Shown: positions 33,998 to 42,449 of the stretch, piece after piece
Layout of the letters: each line of letters opens with the position of its first letter
Numbering within the stretch: the stretch's first letter is position 1
Assembly: GCF_015674855.1 (NCBI RefSeq)
Contig: NZ_JADMLG010000021.1
Location: forward strand, 20,968 to 84,967
Origin: Nocardia bovistercoris
GTDB lineage: Bacteria > Actinomycetota > Actinomycetes > Mycobacteriales > Mycobacteriaceae
Length of the DNA stretch: 64,000 nt
Direction of reading: 5' to 3'
The notes under the pieces: generated by a model
Seen by the model: the letters and a program-made list of their open reading frames with translations, nothing else
What the model was told of the DNA's origin: nothing
Databases searched by the model: none
Program-made: the position numbers and the translations under genes

Positions 33998-34544
33998 TTA
34001 CGATTCGGCGAAATCCATTGCGTCCATGACGGTTGACGTGCGCCCGTGATCATTGTCATATTCGGTCACGCGACCAGGTGAAATACGTCGACCTCGGATG
34101 TGGACCGCCCGCTCCGGCGGCGCGGAATCGGGAGTGCGCCGATCGGTTACCGAGCCGATGGGACCGCACCTGCCCGACGCCATAGATTCGCACGAATCTT
34201 ATTCGTACACAACATATTTGCGCGAATCTCAGCCGCCATGCCTGCCGCGCGGATGATCTGCCTCGGGCACACCGCACGGGCGACCCCGAGCACGCAGGCA
34301 CGGGCCGCGCAATCCCGTGGCTGAGAGCGTCGCACATGGTAGAGACCACGACGCGCCTTCGGCAATGCGCCATGGCAATTCCCTCGGAACCCCCCATCGC
34401 GGCGCACAGTGCGTCACCCTGGTCACACGGGGGATGCATCACACCATCGTGAATGTCAGCCCGTCTGTACTAATCTCGATCTTGCTGTCGCCGATGGGAG
34501 TCGCGTATCTGCGCGGAACGGCGAGGCAAGGGGAGGAGGGAGTC
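33998..34544. other. Intergenic region with inverted repeat
   Basis: 547 bp with no gene I can support. An inverted repeat AGATTC-GCAC-GAATCT (34184-34199) and a related half CGCGAATCT (34213-34221) lie in an AT-richer stretch and may be a promoter/operator for the amidase gene. A frame open through this region lacks a start signal until 34545. Confidence 0.5.
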
Positions 34545-35321
34545 GTGTCGTGGACAGGGGATCCCGTGTGGTTGGCCGATGTGCTACGCGCGGAGGGGCT
34601 CTCGGTCATCGAACATCTGGGCTGGCGAGATCGCGGCCACGGTGATTTCGCCGATATCCGCGGCGTGCTGTGTCACCACACCGGTGGCGGCGGGCCCGAC
34701 GACTGGCGGATCGTGCAGAACGGCAGACCGGATCTGGAAGGACCGCTCGCCCAACTGGTTCTCGAACGCGACGGCGCGTATCGCGTGATCGCGGCGGGCG
34801 TGTGCTGGCACGCCGGACGCGGGCGTTGGCCCGGCTGGCCGACGAACAACGCCAACTACCACGTCATCGGCATCGAAGCGGTGTCGCGCGGAGACGGTTC
34901 GGACTGGACCGCCGTGCAACTCGACGCCTACAAGCGCGGATGCGCGGCGATCCTGCGCCGAATAGGCCGCGGCGCGGGCGATTGCGTCGCGCATCGCGAG
35001 TACAGCACCGAGGGAAAGATCGACCCGGCGGGTATCGACATGGACCGGTTCCGCCGCGAAGTCCAGGCTTTGATCGAGGGAAGGGATACGCCGATGAGCG
35101 CAGCGGAGGTCAAGCAGATCCAGGACTTCGTGGCGGGGTTCTGCGGTCCGATCGGCAGTGATGTCAAGGACATTCGCGAACAACTATGCGGCCTCGCCCA
35201 GCGCGACACGGGCGAGTACGACGGGTGGCCGCAGCTGGGGGGACGCACGGTGGTCGACGCGCTCGCGGAGATCATGAAGCGGCTCGATAAACTCGAGCAC
35301 GGCGCCGCGCCCCCGGTGTGA
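34545..35321 (+). CDS. N-acetylmuramoyl-L-alanine amidase (Amidase_2)
   Basis: A 258-residue peptidoglycan amidase. The zinc-site blocks are VLCHHTGGGG (first His) and CVAHREYSTEGKIDPAG (second His with the catalytic lysine), and CWHAGRGRWPGWPTNNANYHVIGIE fills the middle. There is no signal peptide, as in phage endolysins and many cytosolic actinobacterial copies. The C-terminal 60 residues (KQIQDFVAGFCGPIGSDVKDIREQ...) may bind cell wall or a partner. The GTG follows GGGAGGAGGG. I see no other phage genes, so it is probably a domesticated endolysin-type gene. Confidence 0.87.
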   Translation: MSWTGDPVWLADVLRAEGLSVIEHLGWRDRGHGDFADIRGVLCHHTGGGGPDDWRIVQNGRPDLEGPLAQLVLERDGAYRVIAAGVCWHAGRGRWPGWPTNNANYHVIGIEAVSRGDGSDWTAVQLDAYKRGCAAILRRIGRGAGDCVAHREYSTEGKIDPAGIDMDRFRREVQALIEGRDTPMSAAEVKQIQDFVAGFCGPIGSDVKDIREQLCGLAQRDTGEYDGWPQLGGRTVVDALAEIMKRLDKLEHGAAPPV

Positions 35322-35345
35322 TCCGAAACCTGTTGCCGTCCAGCA

Positions 35346-35377
35346 CATCCCGCGCGCGACGAGGCGCGCGCGGGATG
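35346..35377 (+). terminator. Hairpin between convergent amidase and methyltransferase genes
   Basis: A perfect 13-bp stem CATCCCGCGCGCG / CGCGCGCGGGATG with loop ACGAGG, between the amidase stop (35321) and the FkbM-gene stop (35393). Confidence 0.85.
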
Positions 35378-35392
35378 CCGCGGCCGTGACGC

Positions 35393-36181
35393 TCAGATCA
35401 CGCGGGTGGCGATCACCTCGTGCAGTTCGGTGCCCGACAGGCTCGGATCCTGACGGGTCACCGGCTCGAGCCCGTGCGCGCGCAGCATGCCGCAGAACTC
35501 GGCGAGGCGGCCGTCGGTGTCGTGCACCTCGGCGACCACCGAACGGATACGCGGCCAGTCGTTTTCGGTGATGCCGTGCAGCACCTCGAGTTCGGCGCGT
35601 TCCACGTCGACCTTGAGCACGCCGACCGCGCTGCCCGCCGCGTGTTCGGTGAGGATGTCGGAGACGGTCCGCACCTCGACGTCCATGGTCTCGCCGTCGT
35701 GCAGCCCTTCGGTGATCAGGTCGATCGCGTCGTCGGCGAGGCCGCTGTTGCGCAGGAAGATCCGCGTCGCCTCGTCGTCGGCGCCGCGGTCGGCGTAGAA
35801 GCCGGAATTCGCCGTGGCGCGCGGATAGAAGGTGAACCGCCTCGTGCCGCGCGCCGCACCGACGGCGGTGCGCAGCGGCACGCAGTCGACGACGTGCGCG
35901 GCGGCATTGCGGGCCAGGCAGTCGTAGGTCACCGGCGCGGGTTCGGCGGCGATGACGGTGACGCCGGGACAGGTGTCGGCGAACATCATGGCGCTCAAGC
36001 CGATATTGGCGCCGATGTCGAGTGCGACGTCGCCGGAACGCAACTGCTGGGCCGCGCGACGGTAATACCCGTCGGTCGACATCTCGTTCCACAGCATGCG
36101 CGCCTCGGCGGGACTGGTGCAGGCCACGGTTCTACCGTCGTCGAGCCTGAGTTGTTGGGGTTGCGGAGAATTCGTCGACAT
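35393..36181 (-). CDS. FkbM family methyltransferase
   Basis: A 262-residue SAM-dependent methyltransferase. The SAM site is ALDIGANIGLSAMMF followed by VIAAEPAPVTYDCLARNAA. LKVDVERAELEVLHGI is the FkbM family motif. FkbM enzymes methylate hydroxyl groups of sugars or polyketides. The ATG at 36181 follows GAAGGGGGCACGAACGT. No glycosyl or polyketide genes are adjacent, so the substrate is unknown. It converges with the amidase gene. The 182-bp gap to the DUF4254 gene holds no feature I recognise. Confidence 0.85.
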   Translation of the reverse strand: MSTNSPQPQQLRLDDGRTVACTSPAEARMLWNEMSTDGYYRRAAQQLRSGDVALDIGANIGLSAMMFADTCPGVTVIAAEPAPVTYDCLARNAAAHVVDCVPLRTAVGAARGTRRFTFYPRATANSGFYADRGADDEATRIFLRNSGLADDAIDLITEGLHDGETMDVEVRTVSDILTEHAAGSAVGVLKVDVERAELEVLHGITENDWPRIRSVVAEVHDTDGRLAEFCGMLRAHGLEPVTRQDPSLSGTELHEVIATRVI

Positions 36182-36363
36182 ACGTTCGTGCCCCCTTCGA
36201 ATACCGGCCGTCGACGGCCGATGCGGACGGATGATCAAACGCAAAGAACGGGACGAGCTCGATTCGACAAGGGTACAGCCGGCATCGAACCGGCTACGCG
36301 GCGGCAACCCACCCCGCGTCGCGCTCCGATCGCCACCGCACCTCGGCACGGGACGGGAACGGT

Positions 36364-36906
36364 TCAGCGCGACGCGGGCACGCTCGCGGGAACCGATGGG
36401 TCGGCGATCACCTCGGTCGGCAACTGAACCCGCTTGGTTTCGATATCGGCGAGCAGCGCGGCGTAACCCTCGCGAATCTCGCCGAGCCGGGTCCAGGCGT
36501 GGTGGCGGACTTCCTCGTCGTCGCTGTGGCGCACGGTCCACCACGCGGTGGCGAAGGTCTCGGCGACGGTGCTGACCACCTGACCGAGGGTGTGGGTGTG
36601 GGTGCGGGCCTGCGGGATGCACGGCAGTCGCCCGACGGCGCTCGAATCGATGATGTCGATGATGCGCGCGATCTCGGCGCGCACGGCGGCGGGGTCGAAT
36701 CCCTCCGGCCGCCGGTCGGGGGCGCACGGCAGCAGGCTGGCGTGTAGATCGCCCAGCTCACGGGCCCACGCGACCATGGGCGATACGCCCTGGATCTTCC
36801 CGGCGATCGCGGCGATCAGTTCGCGGGGCGAGAGCAGGATTTCCGCGCTGTCGCCGCCTGCTGCCTCGGTGGACGTGGGCGCGCTACCGAGTCGGGATCC
36901 GCTCAT
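36364..36906 (-). CDS. DUF4254 domain protein
   Basis: A 180-residue DUF4254 family member, paralogous to the one at 13586. It has LSPRELIAAIAG, SPMVAWARELGDLHASL, EIARIIDIIDSSAVGRLPC and THTHTLGQVVSTVAETFATAWWTV. The ATG overlaps the stop of the upstream gene at 36903 (ATGA), so the two are coupled. The protein is helical and cytosolic, function unknown. The N-terminal 30 residues are disordered and Ser/Gly-rich. Confidence 0.75.
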   Translation of the reverse strand: MSGSRLGSAPTSTEAAGGDSAEILLSPRELIAAIAGKIQGVSPMVAWARELGDLHASLLPCAPDRRPEGFDPAAVRAEIARIIDIIDSSAVGRLPCIPQARTHTHTLGQVVSTVAETFATAWWTVRHSDDEEVRHHAWTRLGEIREGYAALLADIETKRVQLPTEVIADPSVPASVPASR

Positions 36907-37418
36907 CGACGGGCCTCGCGGATCGCGGCCAACACCAGATGCATGGAGGGAACATACCCGTCCATGGGTGGGACGAGCCACCGGCGCACCCCGGTGGCTT
37001 CGTCCAGGGGTGAGGGCAGCACGCAGACGCCACCCATTTCCACGCCGGATCGCACGGCCGCCGAACTCAGATGATCCGACCATCGGGGCGCGCCCGCGAG
37101 GAAGACACAGACGCGCTCGCGGGTGTCGTGGATCACCGGACCGCGCGGCGAACCGTCGCGGGCCGCCGCGTCGACGCCGAGCCGGGACGGCACGACCACG
37201 GTGCAGATGCGGGCGTCGGCGGGGTCGAGCAGGATCCGTGCGCGCGCCCGGTCGTATTCGACGGGCAGGTCGAGGCGGGCGTAGCGGCGGCAGCGCTGCT
37301 CGAAGGTCTCACCGACCGGAGGGACCGATACGCCCTCGCCCGAGGTCCGACAGCGGCGCGGCGCGTCGGCCTGCATGACCCAACCGGTCGGTTGATCTAT
37401 TCGCACACTGACAGTCAC
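36903..37418 (-). CDS. Hypothetical protein, coupled to DUF4254 gene
   Basis: A 171-residue cytosolic protein. Segments RCRRYARLDLPVEYDRARARILLDP, GPVIHD, VCVFLAG and VCVLPSPLDEATGVRRWLVPPMDGYVPSMHLVLAAIREA recall small actinobacterial proteins related to the N-terminal bifunctional DNA primase/polymerase fold, but this is only a visual likeness. I chose the GTG at 37418, preceded by AAGAGGT at good spacing; an ATG at 37505 has no ribosome site. The intergenic region to the divergent XRE gene (37419-37583) is AT-rich and probably holds both promoters. Confidence 0.55.
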   Translation of the reverse strand: MTVSVRIDQPTGWVMQADAPRRCRTSGEGVSVPPVGETFEQRCRRYARLDLPVEYDRARARILLDPADARICTVVVPSRLGVDAAARDGSPRGPVIHDTRERVCVFLAGAPRWSDHLSSAAVRSGVEMGGVCVLPSPLDEATGVRRWLVPPMDGYVPSMHLVLAAIREARR

Positions 37419-37583
37419 CCGAGACCTCTTGGACCAGTAGGGAAAATCACTCTGATCCGTGTACTCCACGCATCGTGTGGTGATATCGTCGACATCGCGG
37501 ATCATAGCTTGATAATCATTATTCGTATAGAGGGATAGCCGTAGTGAAGCCTGTCGATCAGGGCGCCGGGATAGGCTGAGCGC

Positions 37584-38471
37584 ATGGGAGCACCGTTGCG
37601 CACGGCACGAAAACTGCTGCTAGGACGCGAGATAGCCCACATGATCGCCACGGCGGGGGTGAGTCAGGCCGATGCGGCGAAACTCATCGAGACCACCCAG
37701 AGCCGAATCGCCGGTCTGGTCAACGGCGTTGGCGCCATCACCGTCGGCGATCTCGAACTCTTGGCCGCCCGGCTGGGATTCGACGATTCGAGCTATCTGG
37801 ACCAGCTACGCGAACTACGCCGCGACAACCACAAGCGCGGCTACTGGGACACCGGCGTCCGCCGGGCCTACGCGGAAAATCTGCGACTGCTGGTGGATCT
37901 GGAGGACCACGCGGGCCTCATCCGGGTGACCGAGGCCGAGATCATCCCCGGACTGGCGCAGTGCGAGTCCTACATTCACGCGCTACACGAAGCGGCGGGC
38001 GAACGCGCGGGCGTCACCGTGGCCGACGAGGTCGCGGCCCGGCTCGCCCGCCAGCAGGTACTGAACAAGCCTGCCGACCAGCTCGTCTACCACGCCATCC
38101 TGTCCGAATCCTGCCTGCGCCGCGAACACGCGCCGCGCCCGGTCATGCTCGATCAGCTCGAACACCTCCAGGAACTGTCCCAACAGCCCAACATCCAACT
38201 CCAGGTGCTGCCGTTCTCGGTCCGCGTACACGGCGCGGGGATGGAGGACCGGTTCGCCATGTTCCGCGTGCCCTCCCCCGGCGCGGCGGGCGATCTCGAC
38301 ATCGTGGTCACCGAATCGCAAGGCGCGCTGCGCTACAGCGACGACAAAGCCGATATCGCCGCGCGCGAACGGGTCTGGGCGCGCCTCACCGCCGCCGCGT
38401 TGAGTCCCGCCGACTCCAGGGAGTTCTGCGCCAACGTCGCGCGCAGCTTCCGTCGCAAGACCCGTCCATGA
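37584..38471 (+). CDS. XRE-family regulator with DUF5753 domain
   Basis: A 295-residue regulator. Residues 15-70 form the helix-turn-helix (HMIATAGVSQADAAKLIETTQSRIAGLVNG); the rest is DUF5753 (RVTEAEIIPGLAQCESYIHALHE, VYHAILSESCLRRE, LEHLQELSQQPNIQLQVLPFSVRVH). This class works with small DUF397 proteins, one of which lies two genes downstream, as in the WhiJ/BldB-type systems of Streptomyces. The ATG at 37584 lies after GCCGGGATAGGCTGAGCGC, without a strong ribosome site. Confidence 0.88.
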   Translation: MGAPLRTARKLLLGREIAHMIATAGVSQADAAKLIETTQSRIAGLVNGVGAITVGDLELLAARLGFDDSSYLDQLRELRRDNHKRGYWDTGVRRAYAENLRLLVDLEDHAGLIRVTEAEIIPGLAQCESYIHALHEAAGERAGVTVADEVAARLARQQVLNKPADQLVYHAILSESCLRREHAPRPVMLDQLEHLQELSQQPNIQLQVLPFSVRVHGAGMEDRFAMFRVPSPGAAGDLDIVVTESQGALRYSDDKADIAARERVWARLTAAALSPADSREFCANVARSFRRKTRP

Positions 38472-38508
38472 CCGCCACCCGTATCACCTTCTCACCCAGG
38501 AGTTTTCG

Positions 38509-39357
38509 ATGACCGAGGAATTCGTCCCCAGAGAAACGGACCCCCGCGTACCGAGCAGCGCGCGCATCTACCACTACTACCTCACCAGCGAACCGGTCTT
38601 CGATTCCGACGCCGTCTTCGCCGAGCGCATGTTCGAGATCGTCCCGTGGGCCGACGAATGGGCCCACCACAACCGCAACTTCCTGCGCCGCGCCGTGAGC
38701 TTCATGGCCGAACAGGGCATCAGGCAGTTCCTCGACATCGGCTCCGGCCTGCCGACCGGCGGCAACACCCACGACATCGCGCGCGCGATCGACCCGAAGT
38801 CACGGGTGGTCTACGTCGACCTCGACCTCGAGGCCGTCGACCGCGCCCACGATCTGCTCGCCGCCCAGGACGTGCTCGACACCACCGCCGTCATCGAGGG
38901 CGACCTGCGCACCCCGCAGCACCTGCTCGACCACCCCGACACCCGACGTCTGCTCGACTTCTCCGAGCCGATCGGCTTGCTCATCGTGAGCGTGCTGCCC
39001 TTCGTGCCCGACGAGGACCGCCCCGGCGAACTCATCGCACACCTGCGCGACCAACTGCCCTCGGGCAGCTACGTGGCGCTGAGTCACGCCTCCATGGCCG
39101 AGGCCCCCGCGGAGATCCTGGACAAGTTGCAGGAGGCGAACACCCTCTACCAACAGACCTCCGACCCCATCACCTCGCGAAACCGGGAGGAATTCACCCG
39201 TCTCCTCGATGGATTCGAACTCGTCGAACCCGGCGTCGTCTTCGCTCCCGACTGGCGTCCCGACGAGAAGGGCGCCGTGGATCCGCAGGATCCCGCGCGT
39301 CGTTGTAACTTCGCAGCTATCGGCCGCAAGCCGACCACGGCGGATCAGGGCAGTTAG
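38509..39357 (+). CDS. SAM-dependent methyltransferase (Methyltransf_19, DUF574)
   Basis: A 282-residue protein. It has the Methyltransf_19 pattern SSARIYHYYL (N-terminus), FLRRAVSFMAEQGIRQFLDIGSGLPTGGNTHDIA, RVVYVDLDLEAVDRA, and VSVLPFVPDEDRPGELIAHLRDQLPSGSYVALSHAS. Such genes are frequent next to XRE/DUF397 sets in actinomycetes; the substrate is unknown. The ATG follows AGGAGTTTTCG, 37 bp after the regulator gene. It probably shares its transcript with the regulator and the DUF397 gene. Confidence 0.88.
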   Translation: MTEEFVPRETDPRVPSSARIYHYYLTSEPVFDSDAVFAERMFEIVPWADEWAHHNRNFLRRAVSFMAEQGIRQFLDIGSGLPTGGNTHDIARAIDPKSRVVYVDLDLEAVDRAHDLLAAQDVLDTTAVIEGDLRTPQHLLDHPDTRRLLDFSEPIGLLIVSVLPFVPDEDRPGELIAHLRDQLPSGSYVALSHASMAEAPAEILDKLQEANTLYQQTSDPITSRNREEFTRLLDGFELVEPGVVFAPDWRPDEKGAVDPQDPARRCNFAAIGRKPTTADQGS

Positions 39358-39395
39358 CCCGTCCGCAGGCTCCACCCCGCCGGAAAGGAAATACC

Positions 39396-39788
39396 ATGCA
39401 GCAGCTGCCGGAATTCGCCCTCGGTGAATTCAAGAAAGCTTCGGCCAGCTCGCCCAGCCAGAACTGCGTCACAGTCGCCCGCGTCGACGGTTACACCGCC
39501 ATACGCGACGACAAGCTGCCCGATCCCGCCGGGCGCGTCCCGCACGAGCAGCTCATCATCCTCACCGACGACCAGTTCGACCATTTCCAGCACGCGGTGC
39601 GTGCCGGCCGCACCGTCACCGACCACCTGTCCCTGCTTCGGCGCGCGGACGGCATGTACGCCATGCGCGCCACCACCGTGCAACTCGTTCCCGACGTGGA
39701 ACTGCTCTTCGACCACGGCGAGATCGACGCCTTCCGGCGCGGCATCCTCGCCCACGAGTTCGCTCTCGGCGCGGCGCTGGCCGCGTGA
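39396..39788 (+). CDS. DUF397 domain protein
   Basis: A 130-residue protein. Its first 70 residues fit DUF397: FKKASASSPSQNCVTVARVDGYTAIRDDKLPDPAGRVPHEQLIILTDDQFDHFQHAVRAG. A C-terminal extension of about 60 residues (LLRRADGMYAMRATTVQLVPDVELLFDHGEIDAFRRGI) is not usual for the family. DUF397 proteins often pair with XRE/DUF5753 regulators as antagonists. Its ATG follows GGAAAGGAAATACC, and its end overlaps the next GTG (GTGA). Confidence 0.75.
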   Translation: MQQLPEFALGEFKKASASSPSQNCVTVARVDGYTAIRDDKLPDPAGRVPHEQLIILTDDQFDHFQHAVRAGRTVTDHLSLLRRADGMYAMRATTVQLVPDVELLFDHGEIDAFRRGILAHEFALGAALAA

Positions 39789-40819
39789 GCGACCGGGGGA
39801 CGCGGGCCGCCATCGCGGCGGTCCGCCGTCTGCTCACCCTGCCCAGGTCCGTGAAACGACGCCTCGCCGGTCCCGCCGCGCACCGCGACGGCCTCGAACT
39901 CGACCTCGACGCCCAGCTGCTGCTCCGCATCTCGCGCACACTGCCGCGCCGTCGGCCCGACCCGGTGCGGATGCGGGCCGACGCGCGGCGCCTCGCGGCC
40001 ATCGGCGCCGGACGCACCGCGGCGGTGGCCGTCACCGATATCGAGGTCGCGGGCGCGGCGGGCAGGCTGCGCGGTCGGGTGTATTCGCCCGAGACGGCCG
40101 ACGCGGCGATGGTGTACTTCCACGGCGGCGGCTGGGTCATCGGCGATCTCGACACCCACGACGGACTGTGCCGGACGCTGGCGCGGGCCGCGCGGGTCAC
40201 CGTGATCGCGGTGGACTACCGGCTGGCGCCCGAACACCCGTACCCCGCCGCGGTCGACGACGCGCACGCCGCCTTCCGCGATATCGCCGCCCGCGCGCAC
40301 GAGTTCGGCGCCACCGCCGCGCGCCTCGCGGTTGGCGGCGACAGCGCGGGCGGATACCTGGCCGCGCTGGTCTGTCAACGATTACGCGACGAGGGCGCCC
40401 CCGCCCCGCTCGCGCAACTGCTGATCTACCCGCCGACCGACCTGACCGGCGGTTCGCGCTCGCGCACACTGTTCGCCGACGGATTCGCGCTGACCGCCGC
40501 CGAGATCGACTACTTCGACCGCTGCTTCCTCCCACCCGGCCTCGACCGCACTCGCCCCGAGGTATCCCCGCTACGCACCGCCTCCGTCGCCGGACTACCA
40601 CCCGCCGTTGTGGTCACGGCGGGCTTCGATCCGCTGCGCGACGAAAGCGAGGCGTACGCGGACCGACTGCGCGCCGAGGGCATACCGGTGATCACGCGCC
40701 GCTACGACGGCTACATGCACGGTTTCGTGAACAACGCCCTCGCGTTCGGACCCGCGATCATCGAGATCGCCGGGATGTTCGCCGCCGCGATAGCGGTACG
40801 CGACGATCGCGCGTCTTGA
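39785..40819 (+). CDS. Alpha/beta hydrolase, hormone-sensitive-lipase family esterase
   Basis: A 344-residue esterase. The oxyanion motif is YFHGGGWVIGD, the nucleophile GGDSAGGYLAA, and the acid/base region DPLRDESEAYADRL...YMHGF. This is the HSL (family IV) layout. It starts on a GTG that overlaps the DUF397 stop, so translation is coupled. An arginine-rich N-terminal segment (RRLLTLPRSVKRRL) may bind membranes. The substrate is probably a short or medium acyl ester. Confidence 0.9.
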   Translation: MSDRGTRAAIAAVRRLLTLPRSVKRRLAGPAAHRDGLELDLDAQLLLRISRTLPRRRPDPVRMRADARRLAAIGAGRTAAVAVTDIEVAGAAGRLRGRVYSPETADAAMVYFHGGGWVIGDLDTHDGLCRTLARAARVTVIAVDYRLAPEHPYPAAVDDAHAAFRDIAARAHEFGATAARLAVGGDSAGGYLAALVCQRLRDEGAPAPLAQLLIYPPTDLTGGSRSRTLFADGFALTAAEIDYFDRCFLPPGLDRTRPEVSPLRTASVAGLPPAVVVTAGFDPLRDESEAYADRLRAEGIPVITRRYDGYMHGFVNNALAFGPAIIEIAGMFAAAIAVRDDRAS

Positions 40820-41078
40820 CCGCACGCGGTGACCACGACTACGCCCGTTCCGGTCGGATCCGGCGATGCGGACCCGCCGCGCACGTGCGACATTCCGGCT
40901 CGATCGCACAGGGTGATCGAAGCAACCTGATCGAGATCTTTCCGATCGAACTCGGCGGCGGCAGGAATCGTTGTCGAATACACCACCCTTCGGCGACCGC
41001 AAACCTCCCGCAGCCGATGGGCGAACCCTTAATGTCGTCTCGACCGGGTGAACGCGGGATGTGGAGAGGAGCGCCGCC

Positions 41079-42041
41079 GTGGCAACGCCGCTGTACTACC
41101 GGGATCAACCGGACTGGCGCGCACTGCAGCGCTTCCTGCCCGGCAGGCTGCGCATGGACGAGTCGAACGCGCCGGTGGAGGATTTCTGGGAGTGGCGCGG
41201 CAATACCGTCCACCTCGACCGCTACCGCGCTCCCGACGCGCAGGCGAAAGTGGTGCTGCACCACGGCGTCGGCACCAACGGAAGGCAGATGAGCCTGATC
41301 CTCGGGGCGCCGCTGGCCCGGCGCGGCTTCGAGACCGTCGCACTGGACAACCTCGGCTACGGACTCACCCGCGTCGCCCCCGGGACCACGCCAACCTATG
41401 CCGACTGGGTGGCGCTGGTCCTGGACTTCCTGCACTTCGAACGCGGCCGCGACGACCGGCCGATCGTGCTGTTCGGGCTCAGCGCGGGCGGGATGCTCGC
41501 CTACCACGTGGCCGCCGAGGCGCCGAAGGACACCCTGTCCGGCATCGTCGGCACGACCTTCCTCGATCAGCGCGACCAGCGGGTCCGCGACGCCACCTCC
41601 CACGACCTCCTGCACTCCCGCCTCGGCATCCCGCTCATGCACCTGGTCGCGCATACGCCGCTGGGCGGATTCCGGTATCCGATGACGCTCGCGGCGAAGA
41701 TGTCGGCGCTGGTCGAGAATCCGGCCGCACTGCGGGTCATGACCCGGGACCGGACCTCGGGCGGCAACTGGGTCTCGGCGCGGTTCCTCGCCTCCTACAC
41801 CTCCTACGTCCCGGCCGTCGAACCCGAACAGTTCGACCACTGCCCGATCCTGCTCACCCAGCCCGAACGCGACCGCTGGTCACCGCTGCCGCTGAGCGAA
41901 CGGTTCCTCGCGCGGGTCACCCGCGTGCCGGTGCGCACGATCGGCCTGGAGAACGCGGGCCACTATCCGCTCGAGGAGCCGGGGCTGCGGCAGTTGGAGG
42001 ACGCGGTCGCCGAATTCGTGACCGCCCACGTGAAGACCTGA
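41079..42041 (+). CDS. Alpha/beta hydrolase
   Basis: A 320-residue hydrolase. Motifs are VVLHHGVGTNGRQ (oxyanion region), LFGLSAGGMLAYH (G-x-S-x-G nucleophile) and NAGHYPLEEPG (catalytic histidine). I chose the GTG at 41079, preceded by GGAGAGGAG; a GTG at 41061 is less well placed. It lies in a separate transcription unit, after a 259-bp gap (40820-41078) with no gene. It converges with nirD. Function unknown within the lysophospholipase-like group. Confidence 0.87.
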   Translation: MATPLYYRDQPDWRALQRFLPGRLRMDESNAPVEDFWEWRGNTVHLDRYRAPDAQAKVVLHHGVGTNGRQMSLILGAPLARRGFETVALDNLGYGLTRVAPGTTPTYADWVALVLDFLHFERGRDDRPIVLFGLSAGGMLAYHVAAEAPKDTLSGIVGTTFLDQRDQRVRDATSHDLLHSRLGIPLMHLVAHTPLGGFRYPMTLAAKMSALVENPAALRVMTRDRTSGGNWVSARFLASYTSYVPAVEPEQFDHCPILLTQPERDRWSPLPLSERFLARVTRVPVRTIGLENAGHYPLEEPGLRQLEDAVAEFVTAHVKT

Positions 42042-42049
42042 TCGAGTAC

Positions 42050-42358
42050 TCAGCGCGTCGTCACGGTGACCGCTCCGTCCGAGTCCACCGTCGCCCGATA
42101 TGCGCACACCGCGTCCGCCCCGTCCGCCGCGACCCCGGATTCCAGGTCGTAGGCGCGGCCGTGCAGCGGGCACACCACCACGCGCTCGTCGGTGAGCCCG
42201 TCGGCCAGCGGACCGCCTCGATGCGGACACACCGCGCCCAACGCGCGCAGGGTGCCGTCGCGCAGCCTATACACCGCGACCTGTTCGCCGTCCACCGCGA
42301 AGGCGCGGCCCTCGCCGACCGGGATGTCATCGACCCTGCCGATGTTCGCGCCGCTCAT
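42050..42358 (-). CDS. nirD: Nitrite reductase small subunit (Rieske)
   Basis: A 102-residue Rieske [2Fe-2S] protein with CPHRGGPL and CPLHGRAYDL. It is the NirD component of NADH-dependent assimilatory nitrite reductase. It lies 91 bp downstream of nirB on the same strand, the usual order. Convergent with the hydrolase gene only 8 bp away. Confidence 0.92.
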   Translation of the reverse strand: MSGANIGRVDDIPVGEGRAFAVDGEQVAVYRLRDGTLRALGAVCPHRGGPLADGLTDERVVVCPLHGRAYDLESGVAADGADAVCAYRATVDSDGAVTVTTR

Positions 42359-42449
42359 CGGATCGACGCCTGCGGTGGGGTGCGGAACCGGCTCGCGGTG
42401 CGCGGCCTGCCACGGTCGCGATATGCGCCGCCCCTTCCGATGGCCGCGC

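Noticed and set aside
34545..35321. Amidase as evidence of a prophage
   Set aside because: No terminase, capsid, integrase or other phage genes nearby; such amidases also occur singly in actinobacteria.
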